Assembly (NCBI RefSeq): GCF_016925675.1 | Contig: NZ_CP070506.1 | Coordinates: forward strand, 4,896,501-4,960,500 | Reading direction: 5' to 3' | DNA length: 64,000 nt | Origin: Pseudomonas hygromyciniae | GTDB lineage: Bacteria; Pseudomonadota; Gammaproteobacteria; Pseudomonadales; Pseudomonadaceae | Shown: in pieces, positions 1 to 10,871 of the stretch | Numbering within the stretch: the first letter of the stretch is position 1 | Layout: the number at the start of each line of letters is the position of its first letter | Made by a program: the position numbers and the translations under genes | The notes under the pieces: model-generated | What the model saw: the letters and a program-made list of their open reading frames with translations, nothing else | Told to the model about the DNA's origin: nothing | Database searches by the model: none

Positions 1-280
1 CGGCGTCGGAAATCAACGCCACGTCGTCGCCCGCGAGCAGGCGGGTGATAAAGCGACTGCCCTCTTCACGCTCATTGTGTTCATGGCAGGCGGCCAATGG
101 CGTGGCAATACCAAAGTGCTGCATCAGGCGCTGGGAGTGCCGGGTGTCTTCCGCCGCAATCAACTTGGCCTCACGCAACACTTTCAGCGCCCGCGCACTG
201 ATGTCGTCCAGGTTGCCAATGGGCGTCGCCACCACAAAAAGCGAGCCAGCAGTGGAATTCAAAGGACCTGGAGCAGTCAA
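1..280 (-). CDS. rsmI: RsmI, 16S rRNA 2'-O-methyltransferase (3' part outside window)
   Basis: RsmI uses S-adenosylmethionine to methylate the 2'-OH of C1402 in 16S rRNA in the cytoplasm. Only the N-terminal part is present. Read on the minus strand it begins TAPGPLNSTAGSLFVVATP and continues IGNLDDISARALKVLREA, then EDTRHSQRLMQHFGI, which is the tetrapyrrole-methylase-type N-terminus of this family. I chose a TTG start at 280, because GAGG lies 8 bases upstream and the protein then starts as homologues do. A GTG at 289 in the same frame is the alternative. It is divergent from lpoA, with about 220 bp between them. Confidence 0.9.
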   Translation of the reverse strand, partial: MTAPGPLNSTAGSLFVVATPIGNLDDISARALKVLREAKLIAAEDTRHSQRLMQHFGIATPLAACHEHNEREEGSRFITRLLAGDDVALISDA

Positions 281-499
281 AGCGCACACCTCGAAGATTG
301 GCAAAAGCCATATTGTAGCGCGTAGACGTCCAGAAAATGCGCCGACGAGGTTGCGTCCAGAGGGTCTGTTTGCAGTGGTTACCGACGCCCTGCAACATTT
401 AAACGATCTAAATAGACGGTTTCACGCCACTAACATCGCGCCCCGGCCAGTGCTTGGGTACAATTCCACGCTAATTTGATCGGTATCAGGAACACTTAC

Positions 500-2310
500 A
501 TGATCGCTTGCCTGCGGCTGTTCTCTGCCCTTTGCCTGGCTGCCCTGTTGGCGGCTTGCGCAAGCTCGCCCTCGTCAAGCCTTGGCGAACTCCCACGGAC
601 CCCGGATGCCACCATCGAGCAACTGCTCGAACAGGCGACTTCGGCCAAGACCCCGGAAAAAGCTGCACTGCTGCGCCTGAGCGCGGCGGACATGGCCTTT
701 CACCAGAATAATCCCGGCCGCTCTGCGCAGATCCTCGCGCAAGTGCCACTGGACAGCCTCAAGCCGGCCGCCCAGGTCTTTGCCAGCACCCTGGCGGCAG
801 AACTGGCCATGACCCGCAACCAGCCCAAGGCAGCGTTGACGGCACTGGACCATCCAAGCCTGCAAAACCTCAAGCAATTGCCGCCGGAGCAACAGATCCG
901 CACCGGCACCGTGCATGCTCGCGCCTATGAAGCCGACGGCCAGACCCTGGCTGCCGCTCGTGAACGCGTGGCCATGGCGCCGCTGCTCACCGGCGATGCC
1001 GCTGCCAGCAACCACGAAGCCATCTGGAGCCTGATTGCCGCCGTGCCTGGCGAGCAGTTGCAAGCCACCGGCAACCCTACCCTCGACGGCTGGATCAGCC
1101 TGGCCCAGGCCGTGAAAAACGCCGGCACCCTGGAGCAGCAACAAGCTGCCATCGACACCTGGCGCGCGCAGAACCCTGCGCACCCGGCGGCGGTACAACT
1201 GCCTATGCAGTTGACCAAGCTCAAGGAACTGGCCAGCCAGCCACTGAATAAAATCGCCCTGCTGCTGCCACAACAAGGACCGCTGGCCAGCGTGGCCAAG
1301 GCCCTGCGCGAAGGTTTCATGGCTGCCCACTACCAGGCGCAACAGGCCGGGCAGAAGCCGCCGGTCATCGAGGTCTATGACAGCTCGCGCGTCAGCTCCA
1401 TCGATGAGTTCTACAAACAGGCCCAGGCTGACGGTGTGCAATTGGTTGTCGGCCCATTGGAAAAACCGCTGGTCAAGCAACTCAGCGCCCGCCCCCAATT
1501 GCCTATCACCACCCTGGCCCTGAACTACAGCGAAGGCGATCAAGGCTCGGCCCAACTGTTCCAGTTTGGCCTGGCGGCCGAAGACGAAGCACGCGAAGTA
1601 TCGCGCCGCGCCCGTGCCGACGGCCTGCACCGCGCCGCTGCCATGGTGCCCAAAGGCGAATGGGGCGAGCGCGTGTTCAAGGCATTCCGCCAAGACTGGG
1701 AAGCCAATGGCGGCACCCTGATCGGCGTCGAGTATGTCGACCAGCCTGTGGCCCTGGCCCAGCAGATCGCTGACCTGTTCAAGCTGCGTCAGAGCGAAGG
1801 TCGCGCCAAGAGCCTGCAAAGCACGGTTGGCGCTGACGTCGCGGCACAGCCATCGCGTCGCCAGGACATCGAGTTCATCTTCCTCGCCGTGACACCGCAA
1901 CAGGCCCAGCAGATCAAGCCGACGCTGAACTTCCAGTACGCGGGTGATGTGCCGGTGTACGCCACGTCCCACGTGTTTAGCGCCAGCGGCGACAAGAACC
2001 AGTACAACGACATGAACGGCATCATGTTCTGCGAGACGCCGTGGCTGCTCAACACCACCGACCCGCTGCGCAACCAGGTCGCTACACAATGGCCACAAGC
2101 CAATGGCAGCCTGGGCCGCCTGTATGCGATGGGTGTTGATGCCTACCGCCTGGCACCGCGCCTGGGCCAACTCAAGGCGCTGCCTGATACACGTATCGAC
2201 GGTCTTTCCGGCAACCTGGGCATGAGCCCGAGCCAACGGATCGAACGCCAGATGCCGTGGGCTAAGTTTGTCAGTGGCCAGGTCGAACGCCTGCCCGATA
2301 CCCCGCGCTG

Positions 2311-2311
<1 letters not shown>
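500..2311 (+). CDS. lpoA: LpoA/YraM/LppC-type outer-membrane lipoprotein, penicillin-binding protein activator
   Basis: Predicted 603-residue lipoprotein. The N-terminus has a signal peptide ending in the lipobox LLAAC (residues about 15-19), so it should be anchored in the outer membrane facing the periplasm. The N-terminal half is helical and TPR-like. The C-terminal half (from about residue 250, NKIALLLPQQGPLA) is a periplasmic-binding-protein fold. In E. coli LpoA reaches through the peptidoglycan and activates the synthase PBP1a; the same role is inferred here. The ATG at 500 has AGGA 9 bases upstream; an upstream in-frame ATG lacks a signal peptide and was rejected. The stop overlaps the start of yraN by one base, indicating translational coupling. 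Confidence 0.92.
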
Positions 2312-3958
<1,647 letters not shown>

Positions 3959-3973
3959 TGTAATCACCAGCCA

Positions 3974-4015
3974 CAAAAAAGGGCGCCGTGCATTGACTGC
4001 ACGGCGCCCTTTTTA
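3974..4015. terminator. Bidirectional rho-independent terminator
   Basis: Perfect 12-bp stem GGGCGCCGTGCA / TGCACGGCGCCC with a 5-base loop. It has an A run on the left and a T run on the right, so it can end both the dolP operon (+) and the convergent OmpA-family gene (-). Confidence 0.9.
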
Positions 4016-4026
4016 TTGGCGGGTTG

Positions 4027-4788
4027 TTACTGGTACTGCTGGTATGGATTGCCTTGGAACTGGTTGTTCTGCTGCTGTTGTTGGGCAGGCTGACCATACT
4101 GCTGACCAGGGATCGGTCCGAGGTTGACCTCTACCCGACGGTTCTGCGCGCGGCCATTGACGTCGGCATTGCTGGCAATCGGGTTATCCGGGCCGGCACC
4201 ACGGGTAGTCAGGTTGGTCGGGCTGACACCTTGGGAAGTCAGGTAATTGGCCACGCTTTGCGCACGACGCTGGGACAGGTCCATATTCAGCTGGCGACTG
4301 CCGGTGCTGTCGGTGTAGCCGACGATCTGGATGGTGTTCTGGTTAAACTGCTTGAGCGAACCGGCCAGGTTATTCAGTGGGGTATAGAAGCTGCTGGCAA
4401 TAGCATCGGAGTTGGTGGCGAACGTGATGTTACCTGGCATGATCAACTTGATCTGATCACCCTGGCGTTGCACCTCGACGCCGGTGTTGGCCATGCTTTC
4501 GCGCAGTTTCTTTTCCTGCTGGTCAGCGTAATAGCCATAACCTGCAGCACCAATACCCGCCACCGCTGCGCCGATCAGCGCACCCTTGCCACGGTTGTTA
4601 TGGTCAATGGCCGCACCAGCCAGCGCCCCCGCCAGCGCGCCGAGGCCGCCGTACTTGGCGGTTTTGCTCATGCCTTGTGAACCGTTGTCCGCCTGTCCCT
4701 GGCTGCCATCGTAAGGATTAGGGGAAGCACAGCCCGACAATAGGGCTACCGCGGTAGCAACAACAAGCAGACGACGCGAAGTGAACAT
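4027..4788 (-). CDS. OmpA-family lipoprotein with glycine-zipper segment (YiaD-like)
   Basis: A 253-residue predicted lipoprotein. The signal peptide ends in LLSGC (about residues 16-20). A glycine-rich stretch GGLGALAGALAG ... GAAVAGIGAAGYGYY (about residues 45-85) resembles glycine-zipper membrane segments. An OmpA C-terminal peptidoglycan-binding domain follows (about 105-225), with the typical IVGYTDSTGS and NRRVEVNL motifs. The C-terminal 25 residues are Q-rich. It probably links the outer membrane to the cell wall. The ATG at 4788 was chosen over upstream in-frame starts because it gives the signal peptide directly and has GAGGG-type purines upstream. Confidence 0.88.
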   Translation of the reverse strand: MFTSRRLLVVATAVALLSGCASPNPYDGSQGQADNGSQGMSKTAKYGGLGALAGALAGAAIDHNNRGKGALIGAAVAGIGAAGYGYYADQQEKKLRESMANTGVEVQRQGDQIKLIMPGNITFATNSDAIASSFYTPLNNLAGSLKQFNQNTIQIVGYTDSTGSRQLNMDLSQRRAQSVANYLTSQGVSPTNLTTRGAGPDNPIASNADVNGRAQNRRVEVNLGPIPGQQYGQPAQQQQQNNQFQGNPYQQYQ

Positions 4789-4954
4789 GAGGGAAGCTCC
4801 TACTTTTGCATTCTGTGATGCAGAGGACATTGGCAATGGACCTGTGCCGAGTTTGGAACGCGACAAACGGCAAAAATTCCATGACCGGCCTCTGTCCTGT
4901 AACAAAAGATGAAGGCCAGTACAGTTACCTAAACCCTAGCAGAGCCTCGCGATT

Positions 4955-5599
4955 TCACGCCCTGACGAACGGATTCTCACGCATTTCATCCCCCAGGCGC
5001 GTATCCGGGCCATGCCCCGTCACCACGGTCGCGTCTTCGTCCAGGGTATACAGGCGCTGCTGGATCGAACGCACGATGGTTGCCTGGTCGCCACCCCACA
5101 AATCCGTACGCCCTACCCCGCGCCGGAACAAGGTGTCCCCGGCGATCAGCAGCTTGGCATCGGCAAACCAGAAACTCATGGAACCCGGCGTATGCCCAGG
5201 CGTGTGCAAAGCCACGCCACAGCCACAGGCCAGCTCTTCATCATCGGCCAACCAACGATCCGGCGCTGGCACCGGGGTGTAGGGCACACCGAACATTTGG
5301 CACTGCATTTCCAGGTTATCCCACAGGAACTGATCTTCCTTGTGCAGGTGCAGCGTGGCGCCGGTCTTTTCTTTCAATTGGCCGGAAGCCAGGAAGTGAT
5401 CCAGGTGCGCATGGGTATGAATGATGCTCACCACCTTCAAGCCCAGCGCGTCCAGGCGTGCCAGGATCAGTTCATGGTTGCCGCCCGGATCGACCACGAT
5501 CGCCTTCTTGCTGATCGGGTCACCGATGATCGTGCAGTTGCACTGCAATGGGCCGACGGGGAAGGTTTCGCGGATCAGTCGGGGAGTTGTCGCGTGCAT
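4955..5599 (-). CDS. MBL-fold metallo-hydrolase, glyoxalase II-like (YcbL type)
   Basis: A 214-residue metallo-beta-lactamase-fold enzyme. The metal-binding motif THAHLDH is at about residues 61-67; later metal ligands are seen at HTPGHTPGS and GDTLFRRGVGRTDLWGG, with a C-terminal VVTGHGPDTRLGDE. Glyoxalase II-type members hydrolyse S-lactoylglutathione or related thioesters, but this short single-domain form lacks the C-terminal glutathione-binding domain of GloB. The substrate is therefore open. It lies 12 bp downstream of the ycaO-like gene on the same strand and may be cotranscribed with it. Confidence 0.85.
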   Translation of the reverse strand: MHATTPRLIRETFPVGPLQCNCTIIGDPISKKAIVVDPGGNHELILARLDALGLKVVSIIHTHAHLDHFLASGQLKEKTGATLHLHKEDQFLWDNLEMQCQMFGVPYTPVPAPDRWLADDEELACGCGVALHTPGHTPGSMSFWFADAKLLIAGDTLFRRGVGRTDLWGGDQATIVRSIQQRLYTLDEDATVVTGHGPDTRLGDEMRENPFVRA

Positions 5600-5611
5600 A
5601 AGGAATACCTT

Positions 5612-7801
5612 CTAGCTATTGGCCCGTGCGGCGTGCAGTTTCTTGTAGCTGTCGATCAACCGCAGGTGTCGGTCCAGGCCTTCGAGTTTCATGCTGGTTG
5701 GCGTCAAACCATGGAACCGCACGCTGCCTTCTACCGAACCGATAGCGGCATCCATGCGCTCGTTGCCAAACATCCGGCGGAAGTTGGCCTCGTAGTCTGC
5801 CAATTCCAGGTCCTCGTCCAGTTGCATCTCCAGCACCGCATTCACCGCCTGGTAGAACAGGCCGCGTTCGACGGTGTTGTCGTTGTATTGCAGGAACATC
5901 TCCACCGCCTCTTTCGCCTCTTCATACTGCTGCAGGGCGAGATAGATCAGTAACTTCAACTCCAGGATGGTCAACTGGCCCCAGGCGGTGTTGTCGTCGA
6001 ACTCGATGCCGATCAGCGTGGTGATATCGGTGTAGTCATCCAGTTCGCTTTCCACCAGGCGCTCGACCAGCGCTTGCAGGCCGTCCTCATCCAGGCTGTG
6101 CAAGTTCAGGATATCGGCGCGGAAGAACAGCGCCTTGTTGGTGTTATCCCAGATCAGGTCGTCAACCGGATAGATTTCCGAATAGTCCGGCACCAGGATA
6201 CGGCAGGCCTTGGCGCCGATATGCTCGTAGACCGCCATGTAGACCTGCTTGCCCATGCCTTCGAGAATGCCGAACAAGGTGGCGGCCTCTTCAGCGTTGG
6301 AGTCTTCGCCCTGGCCGGAGAAGTCCCATTCCACGAACTCGTAGTCGGATTTGGCACTGAAGAAGCGCCACGACACCACGCCGCTGGAATCAATGAAGTG
6401 TTCAACAAAGTTGTTCGGCTCAGTGACCGCATGCCCTTCGAAGGTCGGCTGCGGCAAGTCGTTCAGGCCTTCGAAACTGCGGCCTTGGAGCAACTCGGTC
6501 AAGCTGCGCTCCAGCGCCACTTCCAGGCTTGGGTGGGCACCGAACGAGGCAAACACCCCACCGGTACGCGGGTTCATCAGGGTGACGCACATCACCGGGA
6601 ATTCGCCGCCCAGGGAGGCATCCTTGACCAGCACCGGGAATCCCTGCTCTTCCAGGGCCTGGATACCGGCGAGGATGCCCGGGTATTTGGCCAGCACATG
6701 GGCCGGGACATCCGGCAGGGCGAATTCGCCTTCGATGATTTCGCGTTTGACCGCGCGCTCGAAGATCTCCGACAGGCACTGCACCTGGGCTTCGGCCAGG
6801 GTGTTACCGGCACTCATGCCGTTGCTCAGGTACAGGTTTTCGATCAGGTTGGAGGGGAAATACACCACCTCGCCGTCTGACTGACGCACGAAAGGCAGCG
6901 AGACGATGCCACGTTCTTCATTGCCAGAGTTGGTGTCGATCAGGTGCGAACCACGCAATTCGCCATCGCGGTTGTAGATCTTCAGGCAGTACTCGTCGAG
7001 GATCTCAGGCGGCAGCGCATCGTTGCGGCCCGGCTTGAACCAGCGCTCATCCGGGTAATGCACAAACGCCGCGTTGGCAATGTCTTCGCCCCAGAACTGA
7101 TCGTTGTAGAAAAAGTTGCAGTTCAGGCGTTCGATAAACTCGCCCAGGGCCGATGCCAGTGCGCCTTCCTTGGTCGCGCCCTTGCCGTTGGTAAAGCACA
7201 TCGGCGAATGGGCATCGCGGATATGCAGCGACCAGACATTGGGCACGATATTGCGCCACGAGGCGATTTCAATCTTCATGCCCAGGCCCGCCAGAATCGC
7301 CGACATGTTGGCGATGGTCTGCTCCAGCGGCAGGTCCTTGCCTGCGATATAGGTGCCCGCGTCTGAAGCAGAAGCCGGCATCAACAATGCCTGGGCGTCG
7401 GCGTCGAGGTTTTCCACCTCTTCGATGACAAACTCAGGCCCGGCCTGGACCACCTTCTTGACCGTGCAGCGATCAATGGAGCGCAGGATGCCTTGGCGAT
7501 CCTTGTCGGAAATATCCGCAGGCAACTCGACCTGAATCTTGAAGATCTGGTTGTAGCGGTTTTCCGGATCGACAATGTTGTTCTGCGACAGGCGGATGTT
7601 GTCCGTGGGGATATTGCGCGTGCTGCAGTACAACTTCACAAAGTAAGCCGCGCACAACGCCGACGAAGCCAGGAAGTAGTCGAACGGACCGGGGGCCGAG
7701 CCATCGCCCTTGTAGCGAATCGGCTGGTCGGCCACCACGGTGAAGTCATCGAACTTGGCTTCAAGCCGGAGGTTGTCGAGAAAATTGACCTTGATTTCCA
7801 T
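5612..7801 (-). CDS. ycaO: OsmC-YcaO fusion protein (YcaO-type ATP-dependent cyclodehydratase-like)
   Basis: 729 residues. An N-terminal OsmC-like domain (about 1-140; YKGDGSAPGPFDYFLASSALCAAYF with its cysteine, split here as GDGSAPGPFDYF and LCAAYF) is fused to a YcaO domain (about 160-580) with the ATP-site signatures KGATKEGALASALGEFIERL, AEAQVQCLSEIFERAVK and SLTELLQGR. YcaO proteins activate amide backbones with ATP. E. coli YcaO is linked genetically to RimO methylthiolation of ribosomal protein S12 but its substrate is unclear. The fused OsmC domain is usual in Pseudomonas and suggests a thiol or persulfide partner (inference). No precursor peptide or RimO gene is seen nearby, so this is not a RiPP cluster. 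The minus-strand ATG at 7801 is the only good start. Confidence 0.88.
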   Translation of the reverse strand: MEIKVNFLDNLRLEAKFDDFTVVADQPIRYKGDGSAPGPFDYFLASSALCAAYFVKLYCSTRNIPTDNIRLSQNNIVDPENRYNQIFKIQVELPADISDKDRQGILRSIDRCTVKKVVQAGPEFVIEEVENLDADAQALLMPASASDAGTYIAGKDLPLEQTIANMSAILAGLGMKIEIASWRNIVPNVWSLHIRDAHSPMCFTNGKGATKEGALASALGEFIERLNCNFFYNDQFWGEDIANAAFVHYPDERWFKPGRNDALPPEILDEYCLKIYNRDGELRGSHLIDTNSGNEERGIVSLPFVRQSDGEVVYFPSNLIENLYLSNGMSAGNTLAEAQVQCLSEIFERAVKREIIEGEFALPDVPAHVLAKYPGILAGIQALEEQGFPVLVKDASLGGEFPVMCVTLMNPRTGGVFASFGAHPSLEVALERSLTELLQGRSFEGLNDLPQPTFEGHAVTEPNNFVEHFIDSSGVVSWRFFSAKSDYEFVEWDFSGQGEDSNAEEAATLFGILEGMGKQVYMAVYEHIGAKACRILVPDYSEIYPVDDLIWDNTNKALFFRADILNLHSLDEDGLQALVERLVESELDDYTDITTLIGIEFDDNTAWGQLTILELKLLIYLALQQYEEAKEAVEMFLQYNDNTVERGLFYQAVNAVLEMQLDEDLELADYEANFRRMFGNERMDAAIGSVEGSVRFHGLTPTSMKLEGLDRHLRLIDSYKKLHAARANS

Positions 7802-7842
7802 GCGGGATTACCAGAATAGCGGAGCAAACGAATTGGCCGCCA

Positions 7843-10614
7843 TTATCCGGCTTTTGCGGCGCAAGTCTCCCCCCTTACCCCCAACAACCCCATCTCCTGC
7901 GCCCGCGCGACCGCCTGAGTGCGGCGCTCGACCCCCAGTTTGCTGTTGATATGACTGGCGTGGGTCTTGACGGTGTGCAGCGAGATAAACAGTTGGTTAC
8001 TGATTTCCTGATTGGAGCAACCTTGGGCGATCAACTGCAGCACCGCCAGCTCGCGGGCGCTCAAGGTTTCGCTGGAGTGGCTGGTTTCGACCGGCTCGCG
8101 CGGGGCAACCACCGGCAGCAGGGCCCACAGGCTTTGCCGCAGCAAGTCATTCGGCGCCTGGCCCAGTTGCTCGCGCACCCAGTCGGGATAGCGTTCCAGC
8201 AGGCGCTGGAAGGGTTGCAACGCGCCGCCGCTCGCCACTTGCAGGGCTCGGGCAAAAACCGGGCGGGCTGACGCTGCCTGACCGTCATCCAGCAACAACA
8301 GCACGTGCTGGTTCAGGGCCATCACCGCGATCATCTGCTGGCCCTTGCCTTCAGCTTGCCGGGCGAGCGCATCGAGCCGACGCAGGGCGCTTTCGGACTG
8401 ACCACGAATGGCCTCCAGGGCCGCCTGTTGCAATTCGATATGCTGCGGCAGATGTGGATGAAACTCAGGGGCGGCGGCGGCCTGGTCGCCGTTATAGGTT
8501 TGCCCCAGGCGCACCAGCCAGGCATCGGCCAGGTCGGTACGGCCCTGAGCCAACCACAACTCGCATTTGATCAGGGTAATCATGGCCAGGTAGTAGATCG
8601 GCGGCACGTCCCAGATATGCATCAATCGCTCGGCTTCGGCCAGTTCGGCAAAGGCCTTGGGGAAGTCGCCACGGCGCCCCTCAAGATTGGCGATGACACA
8701 GTGGCCGATCAACACGCTGATATCCCGGCAGGCGCGGGCCTCGGCCAGCCCCGCGCGCAGGCGCAACAAGCCGGCTTCGGGCTGGCACCGCATCAGCAAC
8801 AGGAACCCTTCGTATAGCGATAGGCGTGCGCGCACCGCATACAGACGCTGGGATGCCAGGCCCTGCAAGCGTTGCAGACCCTCACGCACTTCCTCCAGGG
8901 AACGCAGGATTTCCCCGCGGGCCTGCAGCACCCGCGCCCGGTCGTAATGGGCCAAGGCCTCGAACAGCGGGTTGCCGACGCGTTGCGCCAGCTCCAGGGA
9001 TTCGCGATTCAGGCCCCGCGCGCGCCACAGGTCAGCGTCGACGATGGCCAGGTTCGACAAGGTCGACAGGCACATCAAGCGCTGGCCATAACGTTTGTGC
9101 GGCAGGCTTTCCAGGGCTTCGCTGCAATACAGCTGGGTCAGCTCGCGATTGCCGCGCCCCCGGGCAATGATGCCGCTGAGGGCCAGCCATTGAGCGAGCA
9201 TCGACTTCTGTGCCGTGGCGGACGGTGCCGGCAGGAAGCGGCTGAGATGGCTGGACAATTCTTCTGCTGCGTCCAACTGACAGGCCAGCCCCAGCGCCCA
9301 GCTGTAGAGCACGATCAGGCGTGGCGTGCTGATCAACAGGCTATCGGGCAAGTCCATCTTCCAGCGCAGGAGCATGCCGACGTTCTGTTCGGCCAGCAGT
9401 TGCTCTTCGGACAGGTTCTGCACCAGGTTCGCCGCGACATCCAGATGCCCGGCGCGCAGGGCCTGTTCCACGGCCTCATCGAGTAAGCCCTGAGCATTGA
9501 ACCAGCGACAAGCGCGCAAGTGCAGGCTGGCGGCCGGCAGCATCGCGTTCGGTGAGCGCCGGGTGCGCAGCAAATCGGAAAACAGGTGGTGATAGCGGTA
9601 CCAGTGGCCCTGCTCGTCCAGCGGCACCAGGAATACCTGGTGGGCTTGCAGGTAACGCAGGATCTCCGCACTGTCATGGGCCTCGCGCACCGCGTCGCAC
9701 AGCTCGCTGCAAAAACGCTCCTGGGACGCGGTGTCATAGAGGAAGGCCTGGACCTCTGGCGGCAGGCAGTCGATCACCTCTTCCAGCAGATAGTCACGGA
9801 TCAGCCCTTCCCCACCATGCAGGCCTTGGGGCAAGTCGGCCTCGCTGCCGGCTTCGGAGGCCGCCAGCAACCAAAAACGCAGGCCGGCAACCCAGCCTTC
9901 GCTGCGGCGGATCAGGTTATCCAGTGCCTCACCGCGCAACGAACTGCTATGGCGGTCGAGCAAGGCCAGGGATTCATCGTTGGTCAGGCGCAGGTCCTGT
10001 TCATGCAACTCCAGCAAGTGCCGGGACAAACGCAGCCGCGCCAGATGCCAATCGGGACGCTGGCGGCTGGTGACCAGCACCAACAGGCCATCGGGTAAAT
10101 GGTTGAGAAAAAACTGCAGACAGCGATCCAGCACCGGGCCCTGGGCCAGGTGGTAGTCATCCAGCACCAGTAACAAGGGCGCGCGCGTGGAAAGGCAGAC
10201 GGTCAGTTCGTCGAGCAAGCCATCCAGCCACTCTTCAAAGGCAAACGGCTGATGGCGCTGGCGCATTTTCAACAGGCCCAGGGCCTGGTTGCCTACCTGC
10301 GGAAAATACTGTTGCAGACCTTCCAGCAGGCGCTCAAGGAAACGTCCCGGATCACTGTCCCGCGAACTGAGACCCAGCCACAGGCTTTGCCAGTGCTCAG
10401 GCAGGCTTTGGCAAAACTCCACCGCCAGCGAGCTTTTGCCAAACCCGGCTGGCGCGCTGACTAGCAGCAAACGGCCATCCAGGCCCGCGCTCAAACGCTC
10501 GCACAGGCGCGGGCGCAGCACATAGCCATCAGGCAGCGGGGGTCGATAGAAGCGCCCTTCCAGCGTGGGGATTACCGCACTGGCAGGCCCTTGGATTCGG
10601 GACAGATCAGTCAT
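7843..10614 (-). CDS. MalT-type LuxR-family ATP-dependent transcriptional regulator
   Basis: 923 residues from the ATG at 10614. It has the three-part build of LAL/STAND regulators. An N-terminal NTPase carries Walker A SAPAGFGKSSLAVEF (about residue 55) and Walker B PLLLVLDDYHLAQG; a long TPR-like helical centre follows; the C-terminal LuxR helix-turn-helix is LSARELAVLQLIAQGCSNQEI followed by LHTVKTHASHINSKLGV. Such proteins switch on with a small ligand and ATP. It lies next to DUF1329, DUF1302 and acyl-CoA ligase genes, so it probably activates them in response to a lipid or aromatic compound (inference). An ATG 33 bases upstream is possible but has no ribosome site. Confidence 0.87.
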   Translation of the reverse strand: MTDLSRIQGPASAVIPTLEGRFYRPPLPDGYVLRPRLCERLSAGLDGRLLLVSAPAGFGKSSLAVEFCQSLPEHWQSLWLGLSSRDSDPGRFLERLLEGLQQYFPQVGNQALGLLKMRQRHQPFAFEEWLDGLLDELTVCLSTRAPLLLVLDDYHLAQGPVLDRCLQFFLNHLPDGLLVLVTSRQRPDWHLARLRLSRHLLELHEQDLRLTNDESLALLDRHSSSLRGEALDNLIRRSEGWVAGLRFWLLAASEAGSEADLPQGLHGGEGLIRDYLLEEVIDCLPPEVQAFLYDTASQERFCSELCDAVREAHDSAEILRYLQAHQVFLVPLDEQGHWYRYHHLFSDLLRTRRSPNAMLPAASLHLRACRWFNAQGLLDEAVEQALRAGHLDVAANLVQNLSEEQLLAEQNVGMLLRWKMDLPDSLLISTPRLIVLYSWALGLACQLDAAEELSSHLSRFLPAPSATAQKSMLAQWLALSGIIARGRGNRELTQLYCSEALESLPHKRYGQRLMCLSTLSNLAIVDADLWRARGLNRESLELAQRVGNPLFEALAHYDRARVLQARGEILRSLEEVREGLQRLQGLASQRLYAVRARLSLYEGFLLLMRCQPEAGLLRLRAGLAEARACRDISVLIGHCVIANLEGRRGDFPKAFAELAEAERLMHIWDVPPIYYLAMITLIKCELWLAQGRTDLADAWLVRLGQTYNGDQAAAAPEFHPHLPQHIELQQAALEAIRGQSESALRRLDALARQAEGKGQQMIAVMALNQHVLLLLDDGQAASARPVFARALQVASGGALQPFQRLLERYPDWVREQLGQAPNDLLRQSLWALLPVVAPREPVETSHSSETLSARELAVLQLIAQGCSNQEISNQLFISLHTVKTHASHINSKLGVERRTQAVARAQEMGLLGVRGETCAAKAG

Positions 10615-10762
10615 CGCCGGGCTCTTGTAGTAGGCTGTGGTCGGCATTGCAGATGTCCGCAGACTAGCGTTAAAAGCCGTCGCTTTGTAGATCTTTGCAA
10701 CATTTGTCTGAAAAAGACTACAACAAGAAATAACCAGCGATGTTCAGGCCCCCCAAACAAAT

Positions 10763-10847
10763 GTGGGAGCTGGCTTGCCTGCGATAGCATCGCCTCGGGA
10801 TCTCAGATAGACCGAGGTGATGCCATCGCTGGCAAGCCAGCTCCCAC
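10763..10847. repeat. REPIN: inverted pair of REP sequences
   Basis: GTGGGAGCTGGCTTGCCTGC at the left is matched by the inverted copy ending GCTGGCAAGCCAGCTCCCAC at the right, with imperfect pairing between. This is a Pseudomonas extragenic palindrome, located between the MalT-like gene and DUF1329. Confidence 0.9.
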
Positions 10848-10871
10848 AGGTGCGGACGTGTTTACCGCTGG

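Noticed and set aside
5612..7801. RiPP (thiazole/oxazole peptide) cluster around YcaO
   Set aside because: No precursor peptide, dehydrogenase or exporter genes beside it; the OsmC-fused form is a conserved chromosomal housekeeping type.
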